A stretch of DNA of 64,000 nucleotides from Maricaulis virginensis (lineage in GTDB: Bacteria > Pseudomonadota > Alphaproteobacteria > Caulobacterales > Maricaulaceae), in NCBI RefSeq assembly GCF_027922185.1, contig NZ_BSFE01000015.1, positions 1-64,000 of the forward strand, written 5' to 3'. The position numbers and the translations under genes are program-made. Numbering within the stretch: position 1 is the first letter of the stretch; every line of letters starts with the position of its first letter. Positions 55,859 through 64,000 of this stretch are shown here, in pieces. A model generated the notes under the pieces. It was not told the origin of the DNA and ran no database searches. It worked only from the letters and a program-made list of their open reading frames with translations.

Positions 55859-55920
55859 CATCTTGAACGATTGCGTGACCGTTCCTGTCTTTGCGGTTAC
55901 GCGTTGGGAGCGGTAGCCCG

Positions 55921-56571
55921 ATGCGCGGTTTCGGCGCGGAAGATCTGATCGAATGCTATGCCCGCGGCGTGTTCCCCATGGCCGAGGGACGCGATGATCC
56001 ACGGATCTACCTGCTCGATCCGGACGAGCGCGGCGTGCTGCCGCTGGAGGGGTTCCACATCCCGCGCACCCTGCGCAAGGCGGTGCGCCAGGATACATTC
56101 GATATCCGTTTTGACACCGCCTTCGAGGCCGTTGTGGCCGGATGCGCCGAGCCGGCGCCGGGCCGCGAGGAAACCTGGATCAATGACGGTATCCTCAGCC
56201 TCTATCGCGAACTCTTCCAGCTGGGTTTCGCCCACAGCGTCGAGAGCTGGCAGGACGGCGAACTGGCCGGCGGTCTGTACGGGGTCTCGCTGGGCGGGGC
56301 CTTTTTCGGCGAAAGCATGTTCTCGCGGCGCACGGACGCATCCAAGGTGGCGTTGGTCCACCTCGTGGCACAGCTGAAGGCCGGCGGCTTCATCCTGCTG
56401 GATACGCAATTCACCACCGAACATCTGGAACGCTTCGGCGCGATCACCATACCGCGCGAGATGTATCATCTGCGCCTGGCCGATGCCTTGAAGATCCAGA
56501 CCGGGTTTCCGGCCGTGCCCGAGGGGATGAGCGGGGCTCAGGCCCTGCAGTCGATCACCCAGACGTCGTAG
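55921..56571 (+). CDS. aat: Leucyl/phenylalanyl-tRNA-protein transferase
   Basis: This 216-residue transferase adds Leu or Phe to proteins with N-terminal Lys or Arg, making them ClpS-ClpAP substrates. Family motifs are LIECYARGVFPMAEG, VESWQDGELAGGLYGVSLGGAFFGESMFSRRTDASK and LLDTQFTTEHLERFGA. The ATG at 55921 is chosen over an upstream TTG. Its last 34 nt overlap the DUF2155 gene on the other strand. Confidence 0.96.
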   Translation: MRGFGAEDLIECYARGVFPMAEGRDDPRIYLLDPDERGVLPLEGFHIPRTLRKAVRQDTFDIRFDTAFEAVVAGCAEPAPGREETWINDGILSLYRELFQLGFAHSVESWQDGELAGGLYGVSLGGAFFGESMFSRRTDASKVALVHLVAQLKAGGFILLDTQFTTEHLERFGAITIPREMYHLRLADALKIQTGFPAVPEGMSGAQALQSITQTS

Positions 56572-56987
56572 ACGGCGTGCTCCAGCGGGTTCTGCGCCGG
56601 ACGCGAGGCGAACATCCAGCCGGAGAAAATCTCCTCGCCATCCGTATCCACCCCGAAACCGTCGGTGCGGCGGTCACGGATTTCCAGGAAGGCATAGGTT
56701 TCCGGCGTCTCTTCGGGCGGACGGCGGCGGCAATAGCGCGGCGTGATGGCCAGGGCGCCGAAATTCACGGTTTCGCCGATCGTGATCTCGAAGTCCCGGG
56801 TCCGGGCAGTGACCTTGTCGAGCCCCCGCAGCACGACGATGCTGCCCGGCTCGCTCGACAATTCCTCGCCGTCGCGCGCATCCGGATCATCGCCCCGCAG
56901 CATGTCGCCGATGGGATCGCTGTCCTGCGCCAGCGCGGCGGCGGCAAGACCCAGGGAAAGAAGACAGGCGGTGAAGACGGTTTTCAT
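56538..56987 (-). CDS. Exported DUF2155 protein
   Basis: This 149-residue protein has a signal peptide (about 1-20) and a DUF2155 domain. The domain includes TARTRDFEITIGETVNFGALAI, a Cys in PRYCRRRPPEETPE, and WMFASRPAQNPLEHAVYDVWVIDC at the end. The two cysteines may pair. The family is restricted mainly to alphaproteobacteria and is not characterised. It is regularly found between aat and the NDUFA12-like gene, as here. The end overlaps aat by 34 nt, so both stop codons lie inside the opposing gene. Confidence 0.9.
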   Translation of the reverse strand: MKTVFTACLLSLGLAAAALAQDSDPIGDMLRGDDPDARDGEELSSEPGSIVVLRGLDKVTARTRDFEITIGETVNFGALAITPRYCRRRPPEETPETYAFLEIRDRRTDGFGVDTDGEEIFSGWMFASRPAQNPLEHAVYDVWVIDCRA

Positions 56988-57066
56988 GACGCGTACTCTG
57001 CCCTGACAATTATGACCGTGTCGAGACGGACCCGTGGCAGGACCGCGCCATGTCTGTGCGAGAAGC

Positions 57067-57477
57067 TCAGGCCTCGTCGGGCGACCAGGCTTCGTAGTCG
57101 GCGGTGGAGGCCTGGCGGCCCTGCGGCGTCAGGAGGCTGCCCGAGGGGCGATAGGCGTAGACCGTGCCCGTGAGATTGGGATGGTGGTCCTTTTCCCAAG
57201 GCTGACGGCGCAGCGGTTCCTCGCTGGGCGGCGTCTCGAAGGTGTGATGCAGCCAGCCATGCCAGTCGGACGGAACGCGCGAGGCATCGGCATAGCCCTT
57301 GTAGACCACCCAGCGGCGTTTGTTGCCATCGGGGCCGGTCACGCCGCGCTCCTCGAAATAGCGATTGCCGTACTCATCCTCACCGACCTTCCTGGCGCCG
57401 CGCATGGCCAGCGTCAGGAGAGTTCCCGGCGTGGCGTCTTTCCACCACACGAAAATCTTGGCGATCGTTCCGAACAT
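57067..57477 (-). CDS. NDUFA12-like accessory subunit of respiratory complex I
   Basis: This 136-residue protein is like mitochondrial NDUFA12 (B17.2), an accessory subunit that alphaproteobacterial complex I shares with mitochondria. Conserved features are GARKVGEDEYGNRYFEER, RRWVVYKGYADASRVPSDWHGWLHHTFE and the NLTGTVYAYRP region. GGAGCC 7 nt before the ATG supports the start. It is 79 nt upstream of DUF2155 on the same strand and divergent from the NrdJ-like gene. It acts at the inner membrane with NADH:ubiquinone oxidoreductase. Confidence 0.92.
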   Translation of the reverse strand: MFGTIAKIFVWWKDATPGTLLTLAMRGARKVGEDEYGNRYFEERGVTGPDGNKRRWVVYKGYADASRVPSDWHGWLHHTFETPPSEEPLRRQPWEKDHHPNLTGTVYAYRPSGSLLTPQGRQASTADYEAWSPDEA

Positions 57478-57683
57478 TGTCAGCGGCTCCGAGTCGGTCG
57501 ACACAGGTTGCGGCCTATATGCCCGCATGGCGCGGGCGGGTCCAGTACCGAACGCGGCTGCACGGTGTCGCAGCCTGCCCGCCCGCAGGCTTCTGACCGG
57601 CCCCGCCACACGGTAGACTGGCAGCTTGTCCGGGCGATTCGCGGCGCATGACCGGGGCCCGGCCGGTGTCTGAGGGTGGACGC

Positions 57684-60641
57684 ATGGAAGTCTTCGATCG
57701 TTTCGCGCAGCAGCTGGCCCGGCAAGGCGAACGCCTTGCGCCGGAAGAGCGTACGGTGACTGCAGCCGGCGACGATGCCGAGCTGGCAGCCAGCAGCCGG
57801 ACGGTCATTGTTCCTGCCGACTGGAGCGCAAACGCCGCCCAGAGCCTTGCCGACCTTCTGGACACGCCCCGCCCGCTGCGCACCAGGCCGCGGCCGGGTG
57901 TGAAGGTGATCGGCAGCCTGACGCCGCACATCGCCGATGACGAGACCCGCATCGCCGAGAGCGGGCTGGAAAGCGTAACGACGCGCCTCGCCGGATCGCT
58001 GGCCTGGTCGGCGGCCCGCCAGGGTGCGTTCGAGACGCCGGACATGGCGGAGATCTTTGCCCGTGAGCTGGCCGCCAGCCTGACCGGCCGGCATGTCATG
58101 CCAGACGCCAACCTGATCGCCGAAGGCGGGGTCGACTGGGCCTATGGCGATACGCCGGAAAGCCCCGAAGCGCCCGAACTCCCGCTGCAGATCCGCGCGG
58201 CCGCCCGCACTGCCCCCGGCCAGTTGCGCCGCGTGGCGGAAACTGCCCTGCGCAGCTCGATCCTCGAGGTCGGTGCCCGCGTCACCCGCGAGCGGCTTGA
58301 GGCCATCGGTGAGGCCTGCCGGCGCTGTTCCGGCGAGCCGGACGACTGTTTCGATCCGCGCAGCAATGCCGCCCTCGCCCGGGCCATGCGCCGTGCCCTG
58401 AAGGACGGCATTCCCGAGGAAGCCGTCGAACGCGCCCTGTCGCTGGCCCGCCAGGGAACCGGCGACGATGCCCTGGGCGCGCTGATCCCCGACCCGCTGC
58501 CGCAGCGCAAGGCCCGGCTGTATGTGCCGCCGGCCCTGTGCGAGGCGATTGCCAAGGACGAGGCCTGGAGTTTCGACCAGGATGGCGGCAGCGTGCGTGC
58601 CCGTGATTTCCGCACCGGCATTGCCCGCACCGTCTGGAGCTTCGGCACCCCGTCTCTCGCCTTCCACGAAAGCCCGGACGCGGCCGGGCCGACCCTGTTC
58701 GTCAACCTGCCTGCCTATATCGGTGTGGACGGCAGTTTCGACGCCGATCTCCTGTTCGATGCCATACGCTACTGGGCGGCAGCCCTGGCCCTGAGCGCGC
58801 CGAAGGGCGCCGCCTCGGCCGGCACGATCAGCCTGACCGGGCTGGGCGCAGCGCTGACCGCCTGCGGGCTGGCCTATGACAGCGATGAGGGACGCACCGC
58901 TGCCGCGGCGATCGCCCGGCTGGCGACCCTCGCCCTGCGCGATGCGGCAGCCGGTACCGGCGCCAGCGCACCGGGCCTGGGTCCGGACATTCCGCTCGAC
59001 ACATTGCCGGCCGGCTTCGAGGCTGTGGCCGCGCGTCTGGAAGACGCAGCAACACCCTTCCTGCCCAAGGCCGCCCTCGCCCGTCCGGGCGTCGTGCTGG
59101 CCTGCGGTCCTGTCGACAGCGCTGTCGCGGGCCTGATGGATGCAGACAGCGACGGTGCGGCCCCCGTTCTGGGCGCCACAACGACAACCGGCGACGTGTT
59201 CGGCGGTGGCCGCACCCTGCGGCGCTGCGTCCGCCAGGGCCTGGAGGCGCTGGACCAGCCGGCCGCCCGGATCGAGCAGGCCGAGGATCACGCCGCCGGC
59301 CGTGGTACGCTGGCAGGCGCGCCGGCCCTGTCGCTGGAGGCGCTGGCCGAGCGTGGCCTGCCCGAAGACGTGCTGGAACGGCTGGAGGATTCGATCGCTG
59401 AAGGCGCCTCGATCCGCCACGCCCTCAACCGCTGGACGCTGGGCGACCGGGTCTGCCGCGAGCTGGGCCTGTCCAGCGATGTGATCGAGGCCGAAGGCGC
59501 GTCCCTGTGCCGGGCTCTGGGCTTCTCCGAAGCCGACATCGCTGCCGCCGACCGCCACGCCCAGGGCACCGGCGAACTGCATGACTCACCCGCCCTGCCC
59601 GCCGGCGTGCGGTCGGTGTTCGCACCGGTCTCGCCGCACGGCATCATGCGCATGGCGCATGCGGTCGAACAGCAGATCGGCGGTGCCTGCGCGATTGCCC
59701 TTGAGCTCGAGGGCGATGCCACGATCGACGACGTGTCCGCCCTGATCGATACCGGCGCCGAGCTGGGATTGCGGCAGCTTGATATCCGCCGGACCGCATC
59801 GGGCCTGTTCGACCTTCTGCCGGCGATCGATTTCGACAAGGGCGACTATGCCGCCGACGCCGCGCCGCAGATTCAGGAGCGCATCGTCGAGCGGACCGTC
59901 GAGCGTGTGGTCGAGAAACCTGCCGCCCGCCGCAAGCTGCCGGACCGCCGCAAGGGCTACATCCAGAAAGCCACGGTGGGCGGTCACAAGGTTTATCTTC
60001 ACACCGGCGAGTTCGACGATGGCGAACTGGGCGAGATCTTCATCGACATGCACAAGGAAGGCGCGGCCTTCCGCTCGCTGATGAACAATTTCGCCATCGC
60101 GATCTCCATCGGCCTGCAATACGGCGTGCCGCTGGAAGAATATGTCGACGCCTTCGTCTATACGCGGTTCGAGCCGGCCGGTCCGGTCGAGGGCAATGAC
60201 TCGATCCAGCAGGCAACGTCCATTCTGGACTATCTCTTCCGCGAGCTGGGCGTGTCCTATCTGGGCCGCGAGGATCTGGCGGAAGTCTCGCCGGACCGGG
60301 CCGATCCGGGCGGTCTGGGCAAGGGCGTCCAGCAGGAAAAGCTCGCCCGGGAAGACGCCGCGAAATTCATCTCGCGCGGTTTCTCGCGCGGCCAGGTGCC
60401 GGACAATATCCTGATGTTCGCCAATGCCCCGCGCAAGGCCGCGAGCGGCCGCGGCGACGGGTCCGGCGAAGCCGGGCATTACGAGCTCGAGGACCACACG
60501 GTCACGCGGGCCGGCAGTCGTGACATCACGGCCTACTCCGGCGATCCGTGTCCCGAGTGCGGCCATTTCACCGTCGCCGGCGGTGATGGTGAGCCGCGCA
60601 ATTGCGATGCCTGCGGATGGACGGGCCCGGCCATCGACTGA
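57684..60641 (+). CDS. NrdJ-like protein (class II ribonucleotide reductase relative) with no NxCxE catalytic motif; TSCPD domain
   Basis: This 985-residue protein has a C-terminal third that is unmistakably alphaproteobacterial NrdJ. It has MPDRRKGY-like PDRRKGYIQKATVGGHKVYL, a TSCPD domain (from about residue 767), and CxxC pairs at about 956/959 and 974/977. Upstream blocks also align by eye with NrdJ: TTRLAGSLAW ... VDWAYG, EACRRCSGEPDDCFDP (from about 210), SFGTPSLAFHES, LGAALTACGLAYDSDEGRT. The catalytic NPCSE region is missing, and no NxCxE occurs anywhere. The phosphate-binding PTGTIG segment is replaced by GPVDSAVAG. So it is probably a pseudoenzyme. The ATG at 57684 is 6 nt after GAGGGTGG. 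A role in nucleotide control is possible but unproven. Confidence 0.85.
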   Translation: MEVFDRFAQQLARQGERLAPEERTVTAAGDDAELAASSRTVIVPADWSANAAQSLADLLDTPRPLRTRPRPGVKVIGSLTPHIADDETRIAESGLESVTTRLAGSLAWSAARQGAFETPDMAEIFARELAASLTGRHVMPDANLIAEGGVDWAYGDTPESPEAPELPLQIRAAARTAPGQLRRVAETALRSSILEVGARVTRERLEAIGEACRRCSGEPDDCFDPRSNAALARAMRRALKDGIPEEAVERALSLARQGTGDDALGALIPDPLPQRKARLYVPPALCEAIAKDEAWSFDQDGGSVRARDFRTGIARTVWSFGTPSLAFHESPDAAGPTLFVNLPAYIGVDGSFDADLLFDAIRYWAAALALSAPKGAASAGTISLTGLGAALTACGLAYDSDEGRTAAAAIARLATLALRDAAAGTGASAPGLGPDIPLDTLPAGFEAVAARLEDAATPFLPKAALARPGVVLACGPVDSAVAGLMDADSDGAAPVLGATTTTGDVFGGGRTLRRCVRQGLEALDQPAARIEQAEDHAAGRGTLAGAPALSLEALAERGLPEDVLERLEDSIAEGASIRHALNRWTLGDRVCRELGLSSDVIEAEGASLCRALGFSEADIAAADRHAQGTGELHDSPALPAGVRSVFAPVSPHGIMRMAHAVEQQIGGACAIALELEGDATIDDVSALIDTGAELGLRQLDIRRTASGLFDLLPAIDFDKGDYAADAAPQIQERIVERTVERVVEKPAARRKLPDRRKGYIQKATVGGHKVYLHTGEFDDGELGEIFIDMHKEGAAFRSLMNNFAIAISIGLQYGVPLEEYVDAFVYTRFEPAGPVEGNDSIQQATSILDYLFRELGVSYLGREDLAEVSPDRADPGGLGKGVQQEKLAREDAAKFISRGFSRGQVPDNILMFANAPRKAASGRGDGSGEAGHYELEDHTVTRAGSRDITAYSGDPCPECGHFTVAGGDGEPRNCDACGWTGPAID

Positions 60642-60700
60642 CCCCGTCCGCCGGTATGGCTCTTGCTTCGCGAGAGGCCAGTCGTTCGGAGCGCTCCAGA

Positions 60701-61189
60701 ATGAAACGGATTTGGCTTGCCGTCCTGGCCGTCCTGACCCTCGGGACCGCCGCCCATGCCCAGGATGCCTCGCAGATCGCCCGGGTCCAGTCCGGCCAGT
60801 CCTGCCCCGGCTGCAACCTGTTCCAGGCGGACCTGTCCTATCTCGATCTGCCCGGTATCGACGTGTCCGGCAGCCGGCTGCGTCAGGCCAGCCTGGCCCT
60901 CGTGACCATGAATGGTGCCCGGTTCGACAACGCGAATCTGTCCGTGGCGAATCTGTTCGGCGGCCGTTTCACCAGCGCCAGTTTCCGCGGTGCAGACCTC
61001 AGTCGTGCCAATCTGGTCGGCGCCTATCTGCACAGCGCCGATCTGACCGGCGCCAACCTTGAAGGCGCCAACCTGTCCGGTGCCGAACTGGGCACGGCGC
61101 GCGGCCTGACCCAGTCCCAGCTGAACCGGGCGTGCGGCGATGAGTCCACGGAACTGCCGGCCGGCCTGCACATACCGCGCTGCAATTAG
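60701..61189 (+). CDS. Exported pentapeptide-repeat protein (short)
   Basis: This 162-residue protein has a signal peptide (about 1-19, MKRIWLAVLAVLTLGTAAHA) and about twelve pentapeptide repeats of A(D/N)LXX type (ANLSVANLFGGRF, GADLSRANLVGAYL), which fold into a right-handed quadrilateral beta-helix. It ends with a small conserved cap, RGLTQSQLNRACGDESTELP ... PRC, with a Cys pair. Another Cys pair, CPGC, is near residue 34. Its role is unknown. The same cap occurs in the next gene. It follows the NrdJ-like gene by 59 nt and may be cotranscribed. Confidence 0.88.
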   Translation: MKRIWLAVLAVLTLGTAAHAQDASQIARVQSGQSCPGCNLFQADLSYLDLPGIDVSGSRLRQASLALVTMNGARFDNANLSVANLFGGRFTSASFRGADLSRANLVGAYLHSADLTGANLEGANLSGAELGTARGLTQSQLNRACGDESTELPAGLHIPRCN

Positions 61190-61315
61190 ACACATCCGGC
61201 GCGCGGGAAAGCCGGCGCAAAGGCTGGCCAAGGACAGGCCGGCTTCATACGATATGCGCCGGGGTTACTGTGATTTAAGTCGAACTCACCCTGCGACTGC
61301 CGTATCTGAGTGGAT

Positions 61316-62560
61316 ATGCGGATACAGACACGCGTCATTTCGGCTTTGCTTGCGGCAACCAGCCTTGCGACGGCTCCCGCTTTCGCAGGTGGAGACGACG
61401 ATCATCCGCGGCGCGGCCTGACCATTGGCGGCGAGTTCGAGAACTGGGATTTTTCCGACAAGAACCTGGCCGGCGCCGTCTTTATCGGCGCGAACTTCCA
61501 GGGCGCATCCTTCGCCGACAGCGAACTGCCCGGCGTCACCATCGTGGAAAGCCGGTTCAACGACACCGACTTCTCCGATGCCGACATGCCGGCCTCCCAG
61601 CTCACGGGCGTGACATTCTCGCGCGCCAACCTGTCCGGCGCCCGCTTCCCCGGTGCGCGGATCGAACGGGTGAACTTCTCGGCCGCCGATCTCGAAGACA
61701 CCGACTTTTCCGCCACCGACATGGTGTTCGTCACCTTTATCGGCTCCCGGCTCAACAGCACGCTCTTCAACGGCGCCCGGCTGCGGCAGGTGAATTTCCT
61801 GCGCGCCGAGCTGAACGAGACGAATTTCCGGGCCGCCGAACTGCGCCGCGCGAATTTCGCTGAAGTCACCGGCTCCGAGGTGAGTTTCCGCAATGCCGAC
61901 CTGACCGGCTCCAGCTTCGAGAATGCCGAACTGGACGAGGTCGATTTCAGCGGCGCCAATCTCGCCGGCACGAATTTCTCCTCGGCCCGCATCCGCGAGG
62001 CCACCGGCCTGACCAAGGACAGCCTGACCGGCGCCTGCGGCAATGAGGCGACCGAGCTGAATGACGGCCTGCAGCTGCCGGCCTGCAGCGGCAGTGATGA
62101 AATGCGCTTCGGCCCCGCCCAGGAATACAGCTATGTGCTGCGCCTGCGGGGCGAATCCGACGCCGAGACCGTGATGGAGCTGCGCGCGCTGGAAAATGCC
62201 CGCATCGAGGTGCTGACCCAGATCGGCCAGGCGCTGGAAATCCACGCCGAGGATCTCGACCGGGAGGCCATTCGCGAAGCCACCAACGAGGCGCTGCGCG
62301 AGATTGCCCGCGCCGAGCGGGAGCTGCGCGAAATCCAGCGTGACCGCCATATCGAGCGCGCCGAGATCGAGCGTGAGCGCGAGGAAGCGCTGCGCGAACA
62401 TCGCGCCCTGCAAGACGAGCTGCGTCGCGAAGCCCGCGAGCAGGAACGCGAACTTCGCGAATTGCAGCGCGAGACCGACCGGACCCGCAACACGACGCGG
62501 TTCGAGTTCCGGATCGCACCGCCGCCGCCGGAAACACCCCCGCCCCCGCCCGAGCGCTGA
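61316..62560 (+). CDS. Exported pentapeptide-repeat protein with coiled-coil C-terminus
   Basis: This 414-residue protein has a signal peptide (about 1-24) and a pentapeptide-repeat beta-helix (about 35-225; FSDKNLAGAVFIGANFQGA and similar). The cap GLTKDSLTGACGNEATEL ... LPAC is shared with the preceding protein. From about residue 265 to 395 it is a highly charged Arg/Glu helix, probably a coiled coil, ending in a Pro-rich tail (PPPPETPPPPPER). The combination suggests a periplasmic scaffold. An in-frame GTG two codons upstream of the ATG is an alternative start. The function is unknown. Confidence 0.85.
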   Translation: MRIQTRVISALLAATSLATAPAFAGGDDDHPRRGLTIGGEFENWDFSDKNLAGAVFIGANFQGASFADSELPGVTIVESRFNDTDFSDADMPASQLTGVTFSRANLSGARFPGARIERVNFSAADLEDTDFSATDMVFVTFIGSRLNSTLFNGARLRQVNFLRAELNETNFRAAELRRANFAEVTGSEVSFRNADLTGSSFENAELDEVDFSGANLAGTNFSSARIREATGLTKDSLTGACGNEATELNDGLQLPACSGSDEMRFGPAQEYSYVLRLRGESDAETVMELRALENARIEVLTQIGQALEIHAEDLDREAIREATNEALREIARAERELREIQRDRHIERAEIEREREEALREHRALQDELRREAREQERELRELQRETDRTRNTTRFEFRIAPPPPETPPPPPER

Positions 62561-62698
62561 CACACCGGCGGGGCCCGCCGTCCGGGGCCATACACCATTC
62601 GTTTCAGACCGCTTCTTGTGCCGCGCGCCGCACAGCGCTACTCCGGCTGAAACAGTGTTGTCAGCGGCAAGGCCGGGCTCATTTCCAAGGGGGCATTC

Positions 62699-64000
62699 AT
62701 GCGTTTATCGACGATCATTCTGGCTGGCGTTTCGGCCAGCGGTGCCGCCATGGCCCAGGTGCCGGATGGCCCGTTTGCAGGCGCGGTAACGGAGACGGCG
62801 CCGCAGGCCGAGTATACGCTGACGCTGGAAGCCGGTCAGGTCGTCACGCTGAGCACCGCCTCGATCGAGAATTTCGACACCGTGCTCGCGCTGATCGGCC
62901 CGGACGGCAAGCCGGTCGCGCAGAATGATGATTGCGACGGCTCGCTGCAGTCCTGCATCACTTTCATGCCGCCCGACAGCGGCCGCTATACCGCTCGCGT
63001 GACGGGCTATGGCGAAGCAACCGGCGCTTTCGAACTCACCGTTGCCGAAGGCGCGAATGTCGGCCTGTCCTACGCCGCAGAGACACTGCGCGAGGAAGTG
63101 GTGACGCTGGGCAGCGGCACGAGCGAGGTGCGGGCCGAGATCGATCTGGATGCAGACGCCATCTTCGTCGCCTCGACCTATGCCCTCACCGAGACGCTGG
63201 ACACCACACTCACCCTCCTGGACGCCGACGGGAACATCCTGGCCCAGAATGACGATCGCGGCGATGGTTCGCTGAACGCCCAGATCGTCTACCAGCCTGA
63301 CCAGGCAGGCCACTTCACCGTGCTGGCCGGCAGTTATGACGGCCAGGGCCAGGGCGATCTCGTCCTCTCCCTCGCGCTGGACCCAAATGCCCAGGTGCCG
63401 TTTGACTTTGCCAGTGTGGAAGGCGAGACGATCGCAGAACACACGGGCATGCTCGGCGCCGACAATCGCGAGCAGAGCTATCCCGTCGAGCTGACCGCCG
63501 GCCAGACGGTCATGATTGTCGCCGATGCGATGACCGACGATCTGGACACTGTGCTGACGCTGAACGGCCCGGACGGGTTTCCTGTCGCCATGAATGACGA
63601 TCGCGGCGACGGCACGCTGAACTCGGCCATTGCCTACACCGCGGCGCACAGCGGGACATATACGCTGGAAATCTCGCGTTATCACGGTTCGGACACGAGC
63701 GGCGAATTCCGCATCGTCCTGAGCGCGGTGGACGCGAGCGTGGTCGACACGCTCCAGGCGCTGAACGAGAATGTCGTCACGCTGAGCGGTCCGGAGCTCA
63801 CGCTGGAAACCGAGGACTTCATCGTCCACTATACGCTGGAAGGCGGAGACGCCTCCTCGGCGCGCTATGCCGAACTGGTAGGCATCGCCCTGCAGGAGTC
63901 CTACGAAGCCCAGATCGGGCGGATGGGCTGGGCCGAACCGCTGCGCGACGATAATGGCCGCTACCGCGCCTATGTCGCCCATGTCGACGGAGCGATGGGT
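62699..64000 (+). CDS. Exported protein with three PPC-like beta domains, truncated at window end
   Basis: The reading frame is open from ATG 62699 to the end of the window (434 codons, no stop). A signal peptide (about 1-20) is followed by three repeats of about 120 residues that resemble bacterial pre-peptidase C-terminal (PPC) domains. Each has an acidic loop: QNDDCDGSLQ, QNDDRGDGSLN and MNDDRGDGTLN, which could bind calcium. After about residue 365 a new domain begins (FIVHYTLEGGDASSARYAEL ... ESYEAQIGRMGW). This may be the start of a peptidase, but it is cut off. AAGGGGG 6 nt before the ATG supports the start. Confidence 0.82.
   Translation, partial: MRLSTIILAGVSASGAAMAQVPDGPFAGAVTETAPQAEYTLTLEAGQVVTLSTASIENFDTVLALIGPDGKPVAQNDDCDGSLQSCITFMPPDSGRYTARVTGYGEATGAFELTVAEGANVGLSYAAETLREEVVTLGSGTSEVRAEIDLDADAIFVASTYALTETLDTTLTLLDADGNILAQNDDRGDGSLNAQIVYQPDQAGHFTVLAGSYDGQGQGDLVLSLALDPNAQVPFDFASVEGETIAEHTGMLGADNREQSYPVELTAGQTVMIVADAMTDDLDTVLTLNGPDGFPVAMNDDRGDGTLNSAIAYTAAHSGTYTLEISRYHGSDTSGEFRIVLSAVDASVVDTLQALNENVVTLSGPELTLETEDFIVHYTLEGGDASSARYAELVGIALQESYEAQIGRMGWAEPLRDDNGRYRAYVAHVDGAMG

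Overview
This 64 kb window is a GC-rich bacterial chromosome segment that reads as an alphaproteobacterium of the Caulobacterales/Maricaulales type (Maricaulaceae or Hyphomonadaceae-like). The evidence is a divK-pleD cell-cycle pair, a bactofilin overlapping an M23 endopeptidase gene, a phasin, an alphaproteobacterial GAAC-N7-GAAC SOS box, an NDUFA12-type complex I protein, DUF2155, and the order rne / amidase / PBP1A / prfB. It is almost entirely chromosomal core. I see no rRNA, tRNA, CRISPR array, insertion sequence, prophage or plasmid function. The one clear foreign-looking stretch is about 41.0-42.3 kb, where base composition falls and a single hypothetical gene lies between ordinary genes.

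Layout. 0-9.6 kb: anmK, tyrS, a YhdP/AsmA-like envelope protein, peroxiredoxin plus DUF455, then the M23 peptidase-bactofilin pair closed by a strong terminator. 9.7-12.4 kb: a small accessory unit (acyltransferase, membrane protein, winged-helix regulator) facing a SirB-like gene. 12.4-20.6 kb: prfB with its +1 frameshift, PBP1A and an amidase on the minus strand, divergent from rne, which has a 488-nt leader. 20.7-30 kb: M48 and S41 peptidases, a FemAB/GNAT-like protein, HIT protein, recQ, DUF2306 and a membrane-anchored AraC regulator. 30-35 kb: clpS-clpA, a structured intergenic region, a phasin with a clear promoter/operator, and a SPOR-domain D,D-carboxypeptidase. 35-41 kb: topA-rnr-nudix. 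42.4-48.1 kb: MFS transporter, rpmG, pleD, divK and ROK kinase-dinB, with the SOS box between divK and the ROK gene. 48.1-57.5 kb: small metabolic genes, mntP, a DsbA-like lipoprotein, thiSG, aroQ, accBC, aat, DUF2155 and NDUFA12. 57.6-64 kb: a large NrdJ-like protein without the catalytic motif, two exported pentapeptide-repeat proteins and a truncated exported protein with three beta-domain repeats.

Functional themes: envelope growth (AnmK, PBP1A, amidase, D,D-carboxypeptidase, M23-bactofilin, YhdP-like, M48), RNA turnover and translation (RNase E, RNase R, RF2, TyrRS, L33), N-degron proteolysis (Aat, ClpS, ClpA), DNA topology, repair and damage response (TopA, RecQ, DinB), and fatty-acid, shikimate and thiamine synthesis.

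The most unusual items are the catalytically emptied class II ribonucleotide reductase relative at 57.7-60.6 kb, the SOS box between divK and the ROK-dinB pair, the structured DNA between the phasin terminator and clpS, and the hairpin next to the rne ribosome binding site.
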